Origin: Phaeospirillum sp.
Lineage (GTDB): Bacteria; Pseudomonadota; Alphaproteobacteria; Rhodospirillales; Magnetospirillaceae
Assembly: GCA_030824585.1 (NCBI GenBank)
Contig: JAVBXM010000249.1
Location: 1 to 59,830, forward strand
Length of the DNA: 59,830 nucleotides
Direction: 5' to 3'
Shown here: positions 52,964-59,830 of the stretch, piece after piece
Position numbering within the stretch: position 1 is the first letter of the stretch
Layout of the letters: every line of letters begins with the position of its first letter
Translations under genes and position numbers: made by a program
The notes under the pieces: model-generated
Database searches by the model: none
What the model saw: only the letters and a program-made list of their open reading frames with translations
Told to the model about the DNA's origin: nothing

Positions 52964-52984
52964 TGCGATTGATAGGCATTATCA
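52964..52984. promoter_or_regulatory. Fur-box-like site upstream of fecI-like gene
   Basis: 21-bp element starting TGCGATTGATA and ending CATTATCA, containing ATTGATA-GGCAT-TATCAAT, a perfect 7-5-7 dyad. It shares its first 11 bases with the site at 59450 and seven with 54722. 53 bp before the sigma-factor start. Confidence 0.7.
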
Positions 52985-53036
52985 ATAATGCTACGGTCGG
53001 CCTTCGGAATGGGGCAGGCAAAGCGGACTGGCAGGT

Positions 53037-53534
53037 ATGGATTTAAGGAGGCTGTTCCTGGCCCACGGGCGGGAAGTGCGGGCCTATCTCACCCGGAAAT
53101 TGCGGGATGCCGAGACGGCCGCCGACCTGACGCAGGAGACCTTCCTGCGCTTTGCGGAACAGCATCGGCCGGAAAGCGGCGGCGCGGCAGTCCTGCATCA
53201 ACGTTCCTATCTGTACCGGACAGCCCACAACCTCGCCGTGGATCATATGCGGCAGCGGCAGCGCGAGCGAACCGACCTGATGCCCGACGATCTGCTGTCG
53301 TGCATCGCGGACGAACGCCCCTCCCCCGAGCGTCAGGCCGCCGGACACGACGAGTTGTCGCGTGTCCGCGACGCGCTGTTGGAACTGCCCGAGCGGACGC
53401 GCCAGGTTTTCGCCCTGGTTCGGATCGAGGGGCTCACTTACCGCGAGACCGCCGAGCGGCTGGATATTTCAGACAGCTCGGTTCAAAAGCATCTGGCCAA
53501 GGCGATCAAGCATGTCATGCAGCGCTTCCGTTGA
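53037..53534 (+). CDS. FecI-type ECF sigma factor
   Basis: 165 aa, sigma-70 region 2 (VRAYLTRKLRDAETAADLTQETFLRF, part; YLYRTAHNLAVDHMRQRQRER) and region 4 (LPERTRQVFALVRIEGLTYRETAERLDIS, part, with SSVQKHLAKAIKHV as recognition helix). FecI members drive transcription of a TonB-dependent receptor gene after signal from FecR. Ribosome site AGGTATGG region is weak; ATG 53037 fits family length. Preceded by a Fur-like box, followed by fecR and receptor genes. Confidence 0.93.
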   Translation: MDLRRLFLAHGREVRAYLTRKLRDAETAADLTQETFLRFAEQHRPESGGAAVLHQRSYLYRTAHNLAVDHMRQRQRERTDLMPDDLLSCIADERPSPERQAAGHDELSRVRDALLELPERTRQVFALVRIEGLTYRETAERLDISDSSVQKHLAKAIKHVMQRFR

Positions 53535-53628
53535 TTGCCGGGCCTGCCGGGAATTTACCGAATCGCGGCGGCAAAACCGTCGTACCTTGGGAAGAGGCTG
53601 GCGCCTGCCACCGAATTTGGGTCTGGAC

Positions 53629-54636
53629 GTGAGCGAACAATCACAAAGCCGGGATAGCGTGGATACCATGGCCGCCGAGTGGGTGGTGCGCCTGGAGTCC
53701 GGGGAACTGACCGAGCAGGAGCGGAACTGCCTCGCCTGCTGGCTGGAGGAAAGCCCCCTCCACCGGCTGGCGCTGCGGGACGCCCGCGCGGCCTGGGCCA
53801 GAATGGACGGCTTGCGGCTTTCCCCCGGCGCGCTGGCCTTGGACCTGGTTCCACCACCCCGGGCGGCGGCAGGGCGGCGGATCTACGCCGCCGGATGGCC
53901 GGCGGCCAGGGGCGCGGTGGCGGCCTGCCTGGCCCTGGCCTTGTGGTGCGGCCTGTCGTTCTGGCTGGATGGGCGCCCCCTGGCGGTCCTGACCGCCGAT
54001 TACCGCACCGGCACGGGAGAATTGCGGGACGTCGCCCTGGCCGATGGCAGCCGTGTGCATCTGGGGCCCGACAGCGCCGTCACGGTACGGTATTCCGCGA
54101 CGGCCCGCCGGGTCGAACTCCTGGCCGGGCTGGCCCATTTCACGGTCGCCCCCATGGGGGCCGGAGAGGATCGGCCGTTCGTGGTGGCGGCCGCCAACGG
54201 CACCGCCCGGGCGCTCGGCACCCGCTTCTCGGTCCGCCATCTGCCACACTCCATCGAGGTCAGCGTCGCCGAGCACGACGTTGAGGTTGCCCTGGAAAGG
54301 AGCGGTTCCGGGCCGAGCCGGGTCGTCCTGCCGGCCGGCCGTTCGGTCCGGTATTCGGCCGACGGCCTCGCCCCGGGGCGAGCCGTGGATACGGCCCAGG
54401 CCATGGCCTGGCGCGAGGGCCGGCTGGTTTTCAACCACGTCCCTCTGGCCGAGGTAGTGGCGGAGCTGAACCGCTATCGCCGGGGACGCATCGTCATTGC
54501 CGACGGAGTCCTGGCCACCCGGGCCGTCAGCGGCGTATTCCATGCCGCCGATCCCGACGGCGCGCTGGTCACCATCGGACAGGTGTTGAACCTCCACAGC
54601 ACATCGATTCCGTCGCTTCTCACGGTGCTTTACTGA
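53629..54636 (+). CDS. FecR-type anti-sigma/signal-transfer protein
   Basis: About 335 aa. Cytoplasmic N-terminal anti-sigma part AAEWVVRLESGELTEQERNCLACWLEESPLHRLAL (part), one TM (GAVAACLALALWCGLSFWL, about residues 90-108), periplasmic FecR domain TADYRTGTGELRDVALADGSRVHLGPDSAV (part) and C-terminal domain FNHVPLAEVVAELNRYRRGRIVI. GTG 53629 chosen to give the usual lead; ATG 53668 is possible and would shorten it by 13 residues. Relays receptor occupancy to the sigma factor. Confidence 0.88.
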   Translation: MSEQSQSRDSVDTMAAEWVVRLESGELTEQERNCLACWLEESPLHRLALRDARAAWARMDGLRLSPGALALDLVPPPRAAAGRRIYAAGWPAARGAVAACLALALWCGLSFWLDGRPLAVLTADYRTGTGELRDVALADGSRVHLGPDSAVTVRYSATARRVELLAGLAHFTVAPMGAGEDRPFVVAAANGTARALGTRFSVRHLPHSIEVSVAEHDVEVALERSGSGPSRVVLPAGRSVRYSADGLAPGRAVDTAQAMAWREGRLVFNHVPLAEVVAELNRYRRGRIVIADGVLATRAVSGVFHAADPDGALVTIGQVLNLHSTSIPSLLTVLY

Positions 54637-54721
54637 ACAGGACCCGGCCGATCGGGAGGGCGGACAGAAAAATCACGTTCCCGTTACCGACTCCCCCGTC
54701 CGTCTTCGTCTCATGACTATA

Positions 54722-54742
54722 TGCGATTAAAACGCATTCGCA
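54722..54742. promoter_or_regulatory. Fur-box-like site upstream of TonB receptor gene
   Basis: 21-bp palindrome-like element from TGCGATTAAAA to CATTCGCA; outer arms TGCGA/TCGCA. It supports placing the receptor start downstream at 54772 and not at 54721. Confidence 0.65.
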
Positions 54743-54771
54743 TAAATGGCCGCGGACGAAAGGAATGGATG

Positions 54772-57240
54772 ATGGGGTTGAAAGTGTCGGGTCGGAAGGT
54801 GGCGGGCAAATCCTTCCGCAGGGGGCTTGCCGCGACGGCGAGCGCGGTCGCCCTGCTGGCGGGAATGGTCGTCCAGCCCGGGAGCGGGGCGGCACAGGAG
54901 GGGGGACGGCCGGCTTCGGAGGCCGAAGCATCCAAGGCCTTCGACATCCCGGCCCAGGATATGAATTCCGCCCTGCTCTCCTTCGCGCGCAGCACCGGTC
55001 TGCAGGTGTTCTATGAAACCGAGCTGGTCAAGGGCAAGACCAGTCCGGCGCTGTCGGGCACCTTTACGGCGGCCCAGGGCCTGTCGCGGCTGCTGACGGC
55101 CTCGGGACTCGTCTGGCGCTTCACCGGCAGCAATACCGTGACTTTGGAAAAGGTGACGGCGGCGGGGGATGGAGCCATCGCCATCGAGGCGGTGAGCGTC
55201 GAGGGGCGGACCTCCGCCCCGGTCCAGGCGCAGATCTCGGCGCCGCCGCCGGTCTTCGCGGGCTCGACGGTGGCGCGCGGCGCGCGCCTGGGCGTGCTGG
55301 GCAACAAGGACATGATGGACACCCCGTTCAGCGCCATGTCGTACACCGCTGAGAATATCCAGAACCAGCAGGCCCGCACCATCGCCGACGTACTGGAGAA
55401 CGATCCCTCCGTGCGCTTCACCGTCACCCGCGGCCACATGCAGGAAAACTTCACCATCCGCGGCTTCGAGGTTCTCAGCAACGAGATCGCGGTCAACGGC
55501 ATGTACGGCCTGGCACCGCTGGGGCATACCCCCACCGAATTTCTGGAGCGGGTCGAGGTGCTGCGCGGTCCCAATGCCCTGCTGAACGGCGCCGCACCGT
55601 CCGGCGGCGTGGGTGGCGCGGTCAATCTGGTGACCAAGCGGGCGGGCGAAAAGCCAACCACCGCCGTCACCGTCGACTATACCAGTCCGGGTCAGCCGGG
55701 CGTTCATCTGGACAGCGGCCGCCGCTTCGGCTCGGACAACGAGTTCGGCGCCCGCGTCAATCTGGTGCGGCGCGAGGGCGATACCGCCATCCGGGGCCAG
55801 GACAAGGAAAGCCGGCTGGGGGCCATCGCCCTGGACTATTCGGGTGAAAATCTGCGCCTTTCGCTGGACGCCTACAGCAACCGCGAGGTGTTCCACAACG
55901 GCAGTCCGGCGATGGTCAACTTCCTGACCAACATCACTTCGGTGCCCAAGGCGCCCGACGGCGAGACCAACCTGTTCAAGGGCGCCTTCGGCAAGATCAA
56001 CAACGCCGCGGCCATCGGCCGGGTGGAATACGACATTACCCGCGACGTCACGGCCTACGCCTCGTTCGGCCGATTGGACCACCATCAGCACGGTTTCATC
56101 ACCTCGACCCACGCCCGCAACATCAGCAACCCGGCGGGCGTCTACACCCCGACCACCACGTTCCGCCAGGACTACCTGGATTCCTATTCCATGGAGAGCG
56201 GGCTGAGGGCCAAGTTCGAGACCGGCGCGGTGGGGCATCAGGTGGTGGCGGGCGCCTCCAACCTGCTGCAGGAGATCGGCCTGTCCTCGGCGACAGCCAC
56301 CAGCACCGCCAACAGCGGCAGCATCTATAGCAACGTCTGGCCCACCCTGGCCCGCGATTCCGGTCCGCCGCTGAAGACCGAGGATCTGACGCTCACCAGC
56401 ATCATGCTGGCCGATACCTTGTCGGTGCTGGACGACCGGGTGCAACTGACCCTGGGGGCGCGCCGGCAGCAAATCCGCGACACCTACTACGCCAACGGCA
56501 AGTTCTCGGGGAAATACGACCAGTTCGCGCTGTCGCCGGCGGCCGGGCTGGTGGTCAAGCCGCTCAACAACGTCTCGGTCTTCGCCAATTACATCGAGGC
56601 GCTGAGCAAGGGCAACCGCGTCACCAACACCGCCGCCTCCAATTACGGCCACATGTTCGCCCCCTTCAAAACCTGGCAGATGGAAGGCGGCATCAAGTGG
56701 GAGGAAGGCAAGATCGCCAACACGCTGAGCCTGTTCCAGATCTACCGCCGCACCCTGTCCAACGTGGGCAACGTCTACATGGAAGGCGAACAGCGCAATC
56801 GCGGCATCGAATGGAACGTTTTCGGCGAAGTGGTCGAGCGGGTCCGCGTGCAGGGCGGCATGGTGTTCACCGACGGCAAGATGGTCAAGGCCGCGGCCCC
56901 GGGGTTGCTCGGCACCGTTCCCTACGGCCTGCCGGAATGGCAGGGCAATTTCGGCGTCGAGGTCGATCCGCCCTTCCTGGACGGCCTGACCCTGCTGGGG
57001 CGTACCGTCTACACCGGCAAGCAGTTCGCCAATTCGGGCAATACGCTGACCATTCCCGAATGGTGGCGTTTCGACGTGGGCGCCAACTACACCCTGCCCA
57101 TTCACGAAACCAATCTGACGGTGCGCGCCTTCGTCACCAATCTGATGAACGACAATTACTGGGTGGGCAGCTTCTCCGACGGCTATCTGACGGTGTCCGA
57201 GCCGCGGACCTTCAACCTGTCGGCGACGGTGGTGTTCTGA
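54772..57240 (+). CDS. TonB-dependent siderophore receptor with N-terminal signalling (STN) domain
   Basis: 822-aa FecA/FpvA-type receptor. Signal peptide about residues 18-42; STN domain AFDIPAQDMNSALLSFARSTGLQVFYETELVKG (part, about 45-120); plug from about 185 with ENIQNQQARTIADVLENDPSVRF (part), FTIRGFEV, VEVLRGPNALLNGAAPSGGVGGAVNLVTKR (part); then 22-strand barrel ending with Phe (FNLSATVVF). ATG 54772 has AAAGGA seven bases upstream. The STN domain contacts FecR, so this receptor senses its own ligand. Ligand unknown, likely a ferric siderophore. Confidence 0.94.
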   Translation: MGLKVSGRKVAGKSFRRGLAATASAVALLAGMVVQPGSGAAQEGGRPASEAEASKAFDIPAQDMNSALLSFARSTGLQVFYETELVKGKTSPALSGTFTAAQGLSRLLTASGLVWRFTGSNTVTLEKVTAAGDGAIAIEAVSVEGRTSAPVQAQISAPPPVFAGSTVARGARLGVLGNKDMMDTPFSAMSYTAENIQNQQARTIADVLENDPSVRFTVTRGHMQENFTIRGFEVLSNEIAVNGMYGLAPLGHTPTEFLERVEVLRGPNALLNGAAPSGGVGGAVNLVTKRAGEKPTTAVTVDYTSPGQPGVHLDSGRRFGSDNEFGARVNLVRREGDTAIRGQDKESRLGAIALDYSGENLRLSLDAYSNREVFHNGSPAMVNFLTNITSVPKAPDGETNLFKGAFGKINNAAAIGRVEYDITRDVTAYASFGRLDHHQHGFITSTHARNISNPAGVYTPTTTFRQDYLDSYSMESGLRAKFETGAVGHQVVAGASNLLQEIGLSSATATSTANSGSIYSNVWPTLARDSGPPLKTEDLTLTSIMLADTLSVLDDRVQLTLGARRQQIRDTYYANGKFSGKYDQFALSPAAGLVVKPLNNVSVFANYIEALSKGNRVTNTAASNYGHMFAPFKTWQMEGGIKWEEGKIANTLSLFQIYRRTLSNVGNVYMEGEQRNRGIEWNVFGEVVERVRVQGGMVFTDGKMVKAAAPGLLGTVPYGLPEWQGNFGVEVDPPFLDGLTLLGRTVYTGKQFANSGNTLTIPEWWRFDVGANYTLPIHETNLTVRAFVTNLMNDNYWVGSFSDGYLTVSEPRTFNLSATVVF

Positions 57241-57515
57241 TGCCCCCGGAGGTTCAGTTGCCGGCCCTGGCGGCCACTCTGGGAGGGGGCGTGTGTTTCT
57301 ATCTCGCCGCCCCCCGCCAGCAATGGCTGGTGCGGCCCTGGCCGGCCCTGGCCGGCCGGGGCGGCGGTGGCGCCCTGCTGCTGCTGGCGTGGCTGTGGTG
57401 GTGCCGGGCCGCCCATCCCGCCGCCGCGCTGTTCATGGTGCTGACCCTGTCCATGGCGGCCTTCACCGCCCTGCCGGCCGTCGCCGCCCTGCTTGCCCAG
57501 CGCCGGAGGCCCTAG
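57240..57515 (+). CDS. Small membrane protein, DUF3325-like
   Basis: 91 aa, three TM segments (VQLPALAATLGGGVCFYLAA, GGGALLLLAWLWW, ALFMVLTLSMAAFTALPAVAALLA, shortened). The size, topology and position between a siderophore receptor and a PepSY protein match DUF3325 proteins of iron-uptake operons. Overlaps the receptor stop by one base (TGATG). Function unknown; perhaps assists iron reduction in the inner membrane. Confidence 0.65.
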   Translation: MPPEVQLPALAATLGGGVCFYLAAPRQQWLVRPWPALAGRGGGGALLLLAWLWWCRAAHPAAALFMVLTLSMAAFTALPAVAALLAQRRRP

Positions 57516-57517
57516 CC

Positions 57518-57802
57518 ATGCCGGCCTTTCGCAACGACTGGATCGCCAAATCCCTGGCCGGAACGCTGCTGGGCTTCGCCCTGGCGGTCGCCATCTCGGG
57601 CCTCTTCGCCTGGGTGGGGCCGGGCGGCATCGCGGCGGTCAACAAATACCAGATGATCATGTGGCTGGTGGTCCCGCTCTGGCTGGGCATCCTCAGCGCC
57701 TGTTTCCTGTTTCGCGACGGCCTGCGGGCCTGGATCTGGCTGGGGGGCGCCTGCGCCCTGGCCTATGCCGGCCTGTTCATCGGCCGCCATCTCACCCGGT
57801 GA
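57518..57802 (+). CDS. Small membrane protein, DUF3649-like
   Basis: 94 aa with three TMs (LAGTLLGFALAVAISGLFAWV, MIMWLVVPLWLGILSACFLF, AWIWLGGACALAYAGLFI). The motif YQMIMWLVVPLWLG with RDGLRAWIWLG resembles DUF3649 proteins found in the same operon context. Two bases after the upstream stop. Probably a partner of the PepSY protein 7 bp downstream. Confidence 0.65.
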   Translation: MPAFRNDWIAKSLAGTLLGFALAVAISGLFAWVGPGGIAAVNKYQMIMWLVVPLWLGILSACFLFRDGLRAWIWLGGACALAYAGLFIGRHLTR

Positions 57803-57809
57803 GGATGTC

Positions 57810-59420
57810 ATGACCCGGTTGACACGCGGCGACCTGATCCGCCTTTACAAGACCATCCATACCTGGACCGGCATCGTGGCGGGGCTGGCCCTGTTCATCG
57901 CCTTCTACGCCGGGGCGCTGACCATGTTCAAGGAGCCGCTGGCCCGCTGGGCGTCGCCTCCGGCGGCGGCCCTGACTCCGCCGGACCGGGTGGACGAGTT
58001 GATTACCCGGACCCTGGCGGCGCGGCCGGACGCCCGCAAGGACTTCACCCTTTACTTGGGCGACGGCCGAGGCGTTCCGGGGCGGCTGAGCTGGCAGAAA
58101 TCGCGCCAGGACGAAAGCCCCTGGGTGGCCGAACTGACGGAGGGCGGGGAACTGGAGATCGTCCAGCGCTCTCCCTCGGCCCTGGCCCAGATCGTTGATT
58201 TCCTCCACCGCACCGCCGGGATTCCCGGGGATCTGGACATCGGCACCGCCTTTACCGGGGTGATGAGCGCCCTCTACCTGCTGGCCCTGGTGTCGGGGGT
58301 GGTCGTGCTGCTGCCGTCGCTGGTCAAGGACTTCTTCGCCCTGCGGCTGGGACCCAACCTGAAGCGTCTGTGGCTGGACGCCCATAACCTGGTGGGCATC
58401 GTCAGCCTGCCGTTCCACATGGTCATCGCCCTGACCTCGGTGGTGTTCGGCCTGCACGACACCATCTACGACAGCCTGGACGCGGTGGTCTACGAGGGGC
58501 GCCTGCGCCAGGTCATGCGGGCCAGCAGCCCGTTCAATGCCGTCAGGCCGGACGAGCGGCCGGCGGCGATGCTGTCGCACCAGGAACTGATCGCCCGGGT
58601 CGTGGCGACGGAACCCGGCTTCCAGCCGGTCAGCCTGCAGTACCGCGAGGGCGGGACTCGGGGCGCCCTGGTGCGGGTCTGGGGCCATGATCCACGCTAT
58701 CTGGTGCGGGGCAAGGGCTTCGCCGTGATCAGCCCGCTCACCGGCGAGGTGGTCAATACCGAGTACCTGCCGGGGCACCAGGGACCGTGGTCGGCGACGG
58801 TGGCCTCGTTCTTCTCCCTTCATTTCGGCAGTTTCGGGGGCACCCCCATCCGCTGGAGCTATTTCTTCCTCGGCCTGGCCGGCGCCTTCCTGTTCTATTC
58901 CGGCAATCTCCTGTGGATCGAGACGCGGCGCAAGACCCAGCGGCGCGAGGGCGGGCCGGTGGAACAGCCCCGCTCGGTCCGCCTGATGGCCGCCGCCACC
59001 GTCGGCGTCTGCCTGGGCTGCGTTTGCGGGCTGTCGCTGACCATTGCCGCCGGCCAGTGGCTGCCCGGGCGGGTCGAGGACGTCAACGCCTGGCATCGCG
59101 GCCTCTACTACGCGCTGTTCCTGGGCAGCGTGACCTGGGCCGTCGTCCGCGGCGCGGCGCGGGCCGGGAGCGATCTGCTGTGGCTGGCCGCCGCGACCAC
59201 CGCCGCCATCCCCCTGACCGCCCTGCTGGCCCGGACGGTGCCGGAACTGGGCCTGGAGCCCGCCATGGAGGGCGAGTTCGGCGTCGAACTGGTGGCGCTG
59301 TGCGGCGCCCTGTGCTTCGCCGCCATGGCACGGGCGGCGCGGCGGCGGACGGCGAACGGCCCCCGCGACAGCATCTGGTCGGCCGCCGGTCCGTGTCCGG
59401 TTCCCGCGGAGGGAAAGTGA
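57810..59420 (+). CDS. PepSY-domain inner-membrane protein (PiuB/FhuF-context reductase-like)
   Basis: 536 aa. N-terminal TM YKTIHTWTGIVAGLALFIAFYAGALTMF (part) with the PepSY_TM His; a periplasmic PepSY stretch; further TMs with LWLDAHNLVGIVSLPFHMVIALTSVVFGLHD (part), whose His residues may ligate heme; then three or more TMs to the C terminus. Members are linked to reduction of ferric siderophores at the inner membrane. Start 57810 with GAGG upstream, 7 bp after the DUF3649-like gene. Confidence 0.88.
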   Translation: MTRLTRGDLIRLYKTIHTWTGIVAGLALFIAFYAGALTMFKEPLARWASPPAAALTPPDRVDELITRTLAARPDARKDFTLYLGDGRGVPGRLSWQKSRQDESPWVAELTEGGELEIVQRSPSALAQIVDFLHRTAGIPGDLDIGTAFTGVMSALYLLALVSGVVVLLPSLVKDFFALRLGPNLKRLWLDAHNLVGIVSLPFHMVIALTSVVFGLHDTIYDSLDAVVYEGRLRQVMRASSPFNAVRPDERPAAMLSHQELIARVVATEPGFQPVSLQYREGGTRGALVRVWGHDPRYLVRGKGFAVISPLTGEVVNTEYLPGHQGPWSATVASFFSLHFGSFGGTPIRWSYFFLGLAGAFLFYSGNLLWIETRRKTQRREGGPVEQPRSVRLMAAATVGVCLGCVCGLSLTIAAGQWLPGRVEDVNAWHRGLYYALFLGSVTWAVVRGAARAGSDLLWLAAATTAAIPLTALLARTVPELGLEPAMEGEFGVELVALCGALCFAAMARAARRRTANGPRDSIWSAAGPCPVPAEGK

Positions 59421-59449
59421 CGGGGCCGGCCAGCCCCGGACGAGAGTGT

Positions 59450-59470
59450 TGCGATTGATAATTTTTTGCA
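59450..59470. promoter_or_regulatory. Fur-box-like site upstream of exbB
   Basis: 21-bp element from TGCGATTGATA to TTTTTTGCA, with outer TGC/GCA. Its first 11 bases are identical to the site before the sigma-factor gene. Confidence 0.6.
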
Positions 59471-59564
59471 GTTGGAGGGTGGGGAATTCCCTTCGCCGGA
59501 CGTCATACTTCGGTGGGCCGCCGCCCGTCCCTACCGCCAACGATGCTGAACAGGACCCATCACC

Positions 59565-59830
59565 ATGCCCCATTCCCCGGATTTTTCCCCCGCCGCCGGC
59601 CCGTTGCCCCACGAGCTGTCGCCGTGGATCATGTTCCTGTCCGCCGACCTGGTGGTGCAGGGGGTCATCGTCGGGCTGATCCTGGCCTCGGTGGCCACCT
59701 GGAGCGTGTGGCTGGCCAAGACCGTGGAACTGCGGCTGGCCCGCCGGCGGATGCGGAGCCTGCTGGATCGTCTGGCCGAGGCCCGCAGCCTGGCCGACGC
59801 GGTCAAGGGCGTAGACGGCCATGCCGGGAT
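59565..59830 (+). CDS. exbB: ExbB, TonB energiser subunit (3' partial)
   Basis: First 88 codons of an ExbB/TolQ-family proton channel, running off the right edge. WIMFLSADLVVQGVIVGLIL is TM1, followed by ASVATWSVWLAKTVELRLARRRMRS and a cytoplasmic helix. The wording is ExbB-like rather than TolQ. ExbD and TonB genes would be expected beyond the window. AGGA lies upstream. It would power the receptor at 54772. Confidence 0.85.
   Translation, partial: MPHSPDFSPAAGPLPHELSPWIMFLSADLVVQGVIVGLILASVATWSVWLAKTVELRLARRRMRSLLDRLAEARSLADAVKGVDGHAG

Noticed and set aside
54721-54723. ATG at 54721 as receptor start
   Set aside because: It lies inside a Fur-box-like element and lacks a ribosome site; ATG 54772 has AAAGGA and leads into a normal signal peptide.
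54727-57105. Minus-strand frame of about 790 codons opposite the TonB receptor
   Set aside because: Shadow of a conserved receptor; repetitive charged and Gly residues typical of antisense frames.
57792-59822. Minus-strand frame opposite the PepSY and exbB genes
   Set aside because: Covers two recognisable plus-strand genes; no domain of its own.

Overview
The window is high-GC (roughly two-thirds GC) DNA from a free-living alphaproteobacterium. Gene content and codon use look like a Rhodospirillales / Magnetospirillum-type facultative heterotroph, but the genus is an inference from style and not a search result. Genes are tightly packed, with many ATGA or TAATG overlaps. I see no rRNA, tRNA, transposase, phage gene or CRISPR array.

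Layout. (1) 1-9741, sulfur module: the 3' part of a SufS-like cysteine desulfurase of the kind loaded into family 2A encapsulins, an Rrf2 regulator, a cysteine/cystathionine synthase with CBS domains, a methionine-type ABC transporter operon (metN, metI, metQ) interleaved with a SAM methyltransferase, a PaaK-like ligase and an acireductone dioxygenase, and cysK. (2) 9853-18141: acetyl-CoA hydrolase/CoA-transferase, an FMN reductase, and a HlyD / RbbA-like / ABC-2 export operon ending in an LpxR-type lipid A deacylase. (3) 18246-23958, stress module: membrane-anchored trehalose-6-phosphate synthase, trehalose phosphatase, GH15 glycosidase, two small lipoproteins and a 72-aa unknown. (4) 24024-35995, catabolic accessory region: two heteromeric CoA-transferase-like pairs, an enoyl-CoA hydratase homologue, a second PaaK-like ligase, a small YdhR-like protein, an SsuABC-like transporter, a GMC oxidoreductase, a secreted alpha/beta hydrolase and an unknown membrane protein. 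(5) 36063-42775: a TetR-controlled RND efflux system. (6) 42821-52808: a MarR regulator divergent from a nine-gene corrinoid methyl-transfer operon (corrinoid protein, UroD-type methyltransferase, fused MetV-MetF, MetH-activation-like protein, RACE-type activator, methyl-THF:corrinoid methyltransferase, amidohydrolase, FolB, periplasmic binding protein). (7) 52964-59830: iron uptake by FecI/FecR/TonB receptor, two small membrane proteins, a PepSY reductase-like protein and the start of exbB.

Three sets of DNA sites tie genes together. A 20-bp site built on ARTCTW-N8-TAGAYT with inner TCTASTAGA lies upstream of metN, the two divergent CoA-transferase operons and the SsuA-like operon, with a weaker copy before cysK. 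It suggests one sulfur regulon, possibly run by the Rrf2 protein, joining methionine uptake to an uncharacterised CoA-thioester pathway. Four TCAC/TCTC repeats at exact 11-bp steps lie before otsA, the glycine-zipper lipoprotein gene and the 72-aa gene, which is the geometry of an OmpR/PhoB-family activator. Three 21-bp TGCGATT sites lie before fecI, the TonB receptor and exbB and resemble Fur boxes.

The most promising candidates for an undescribed system are the corrinoid demethylation operon, whose methylated substrate is unknown, and the predicted sulfur-linked CoA regulon.
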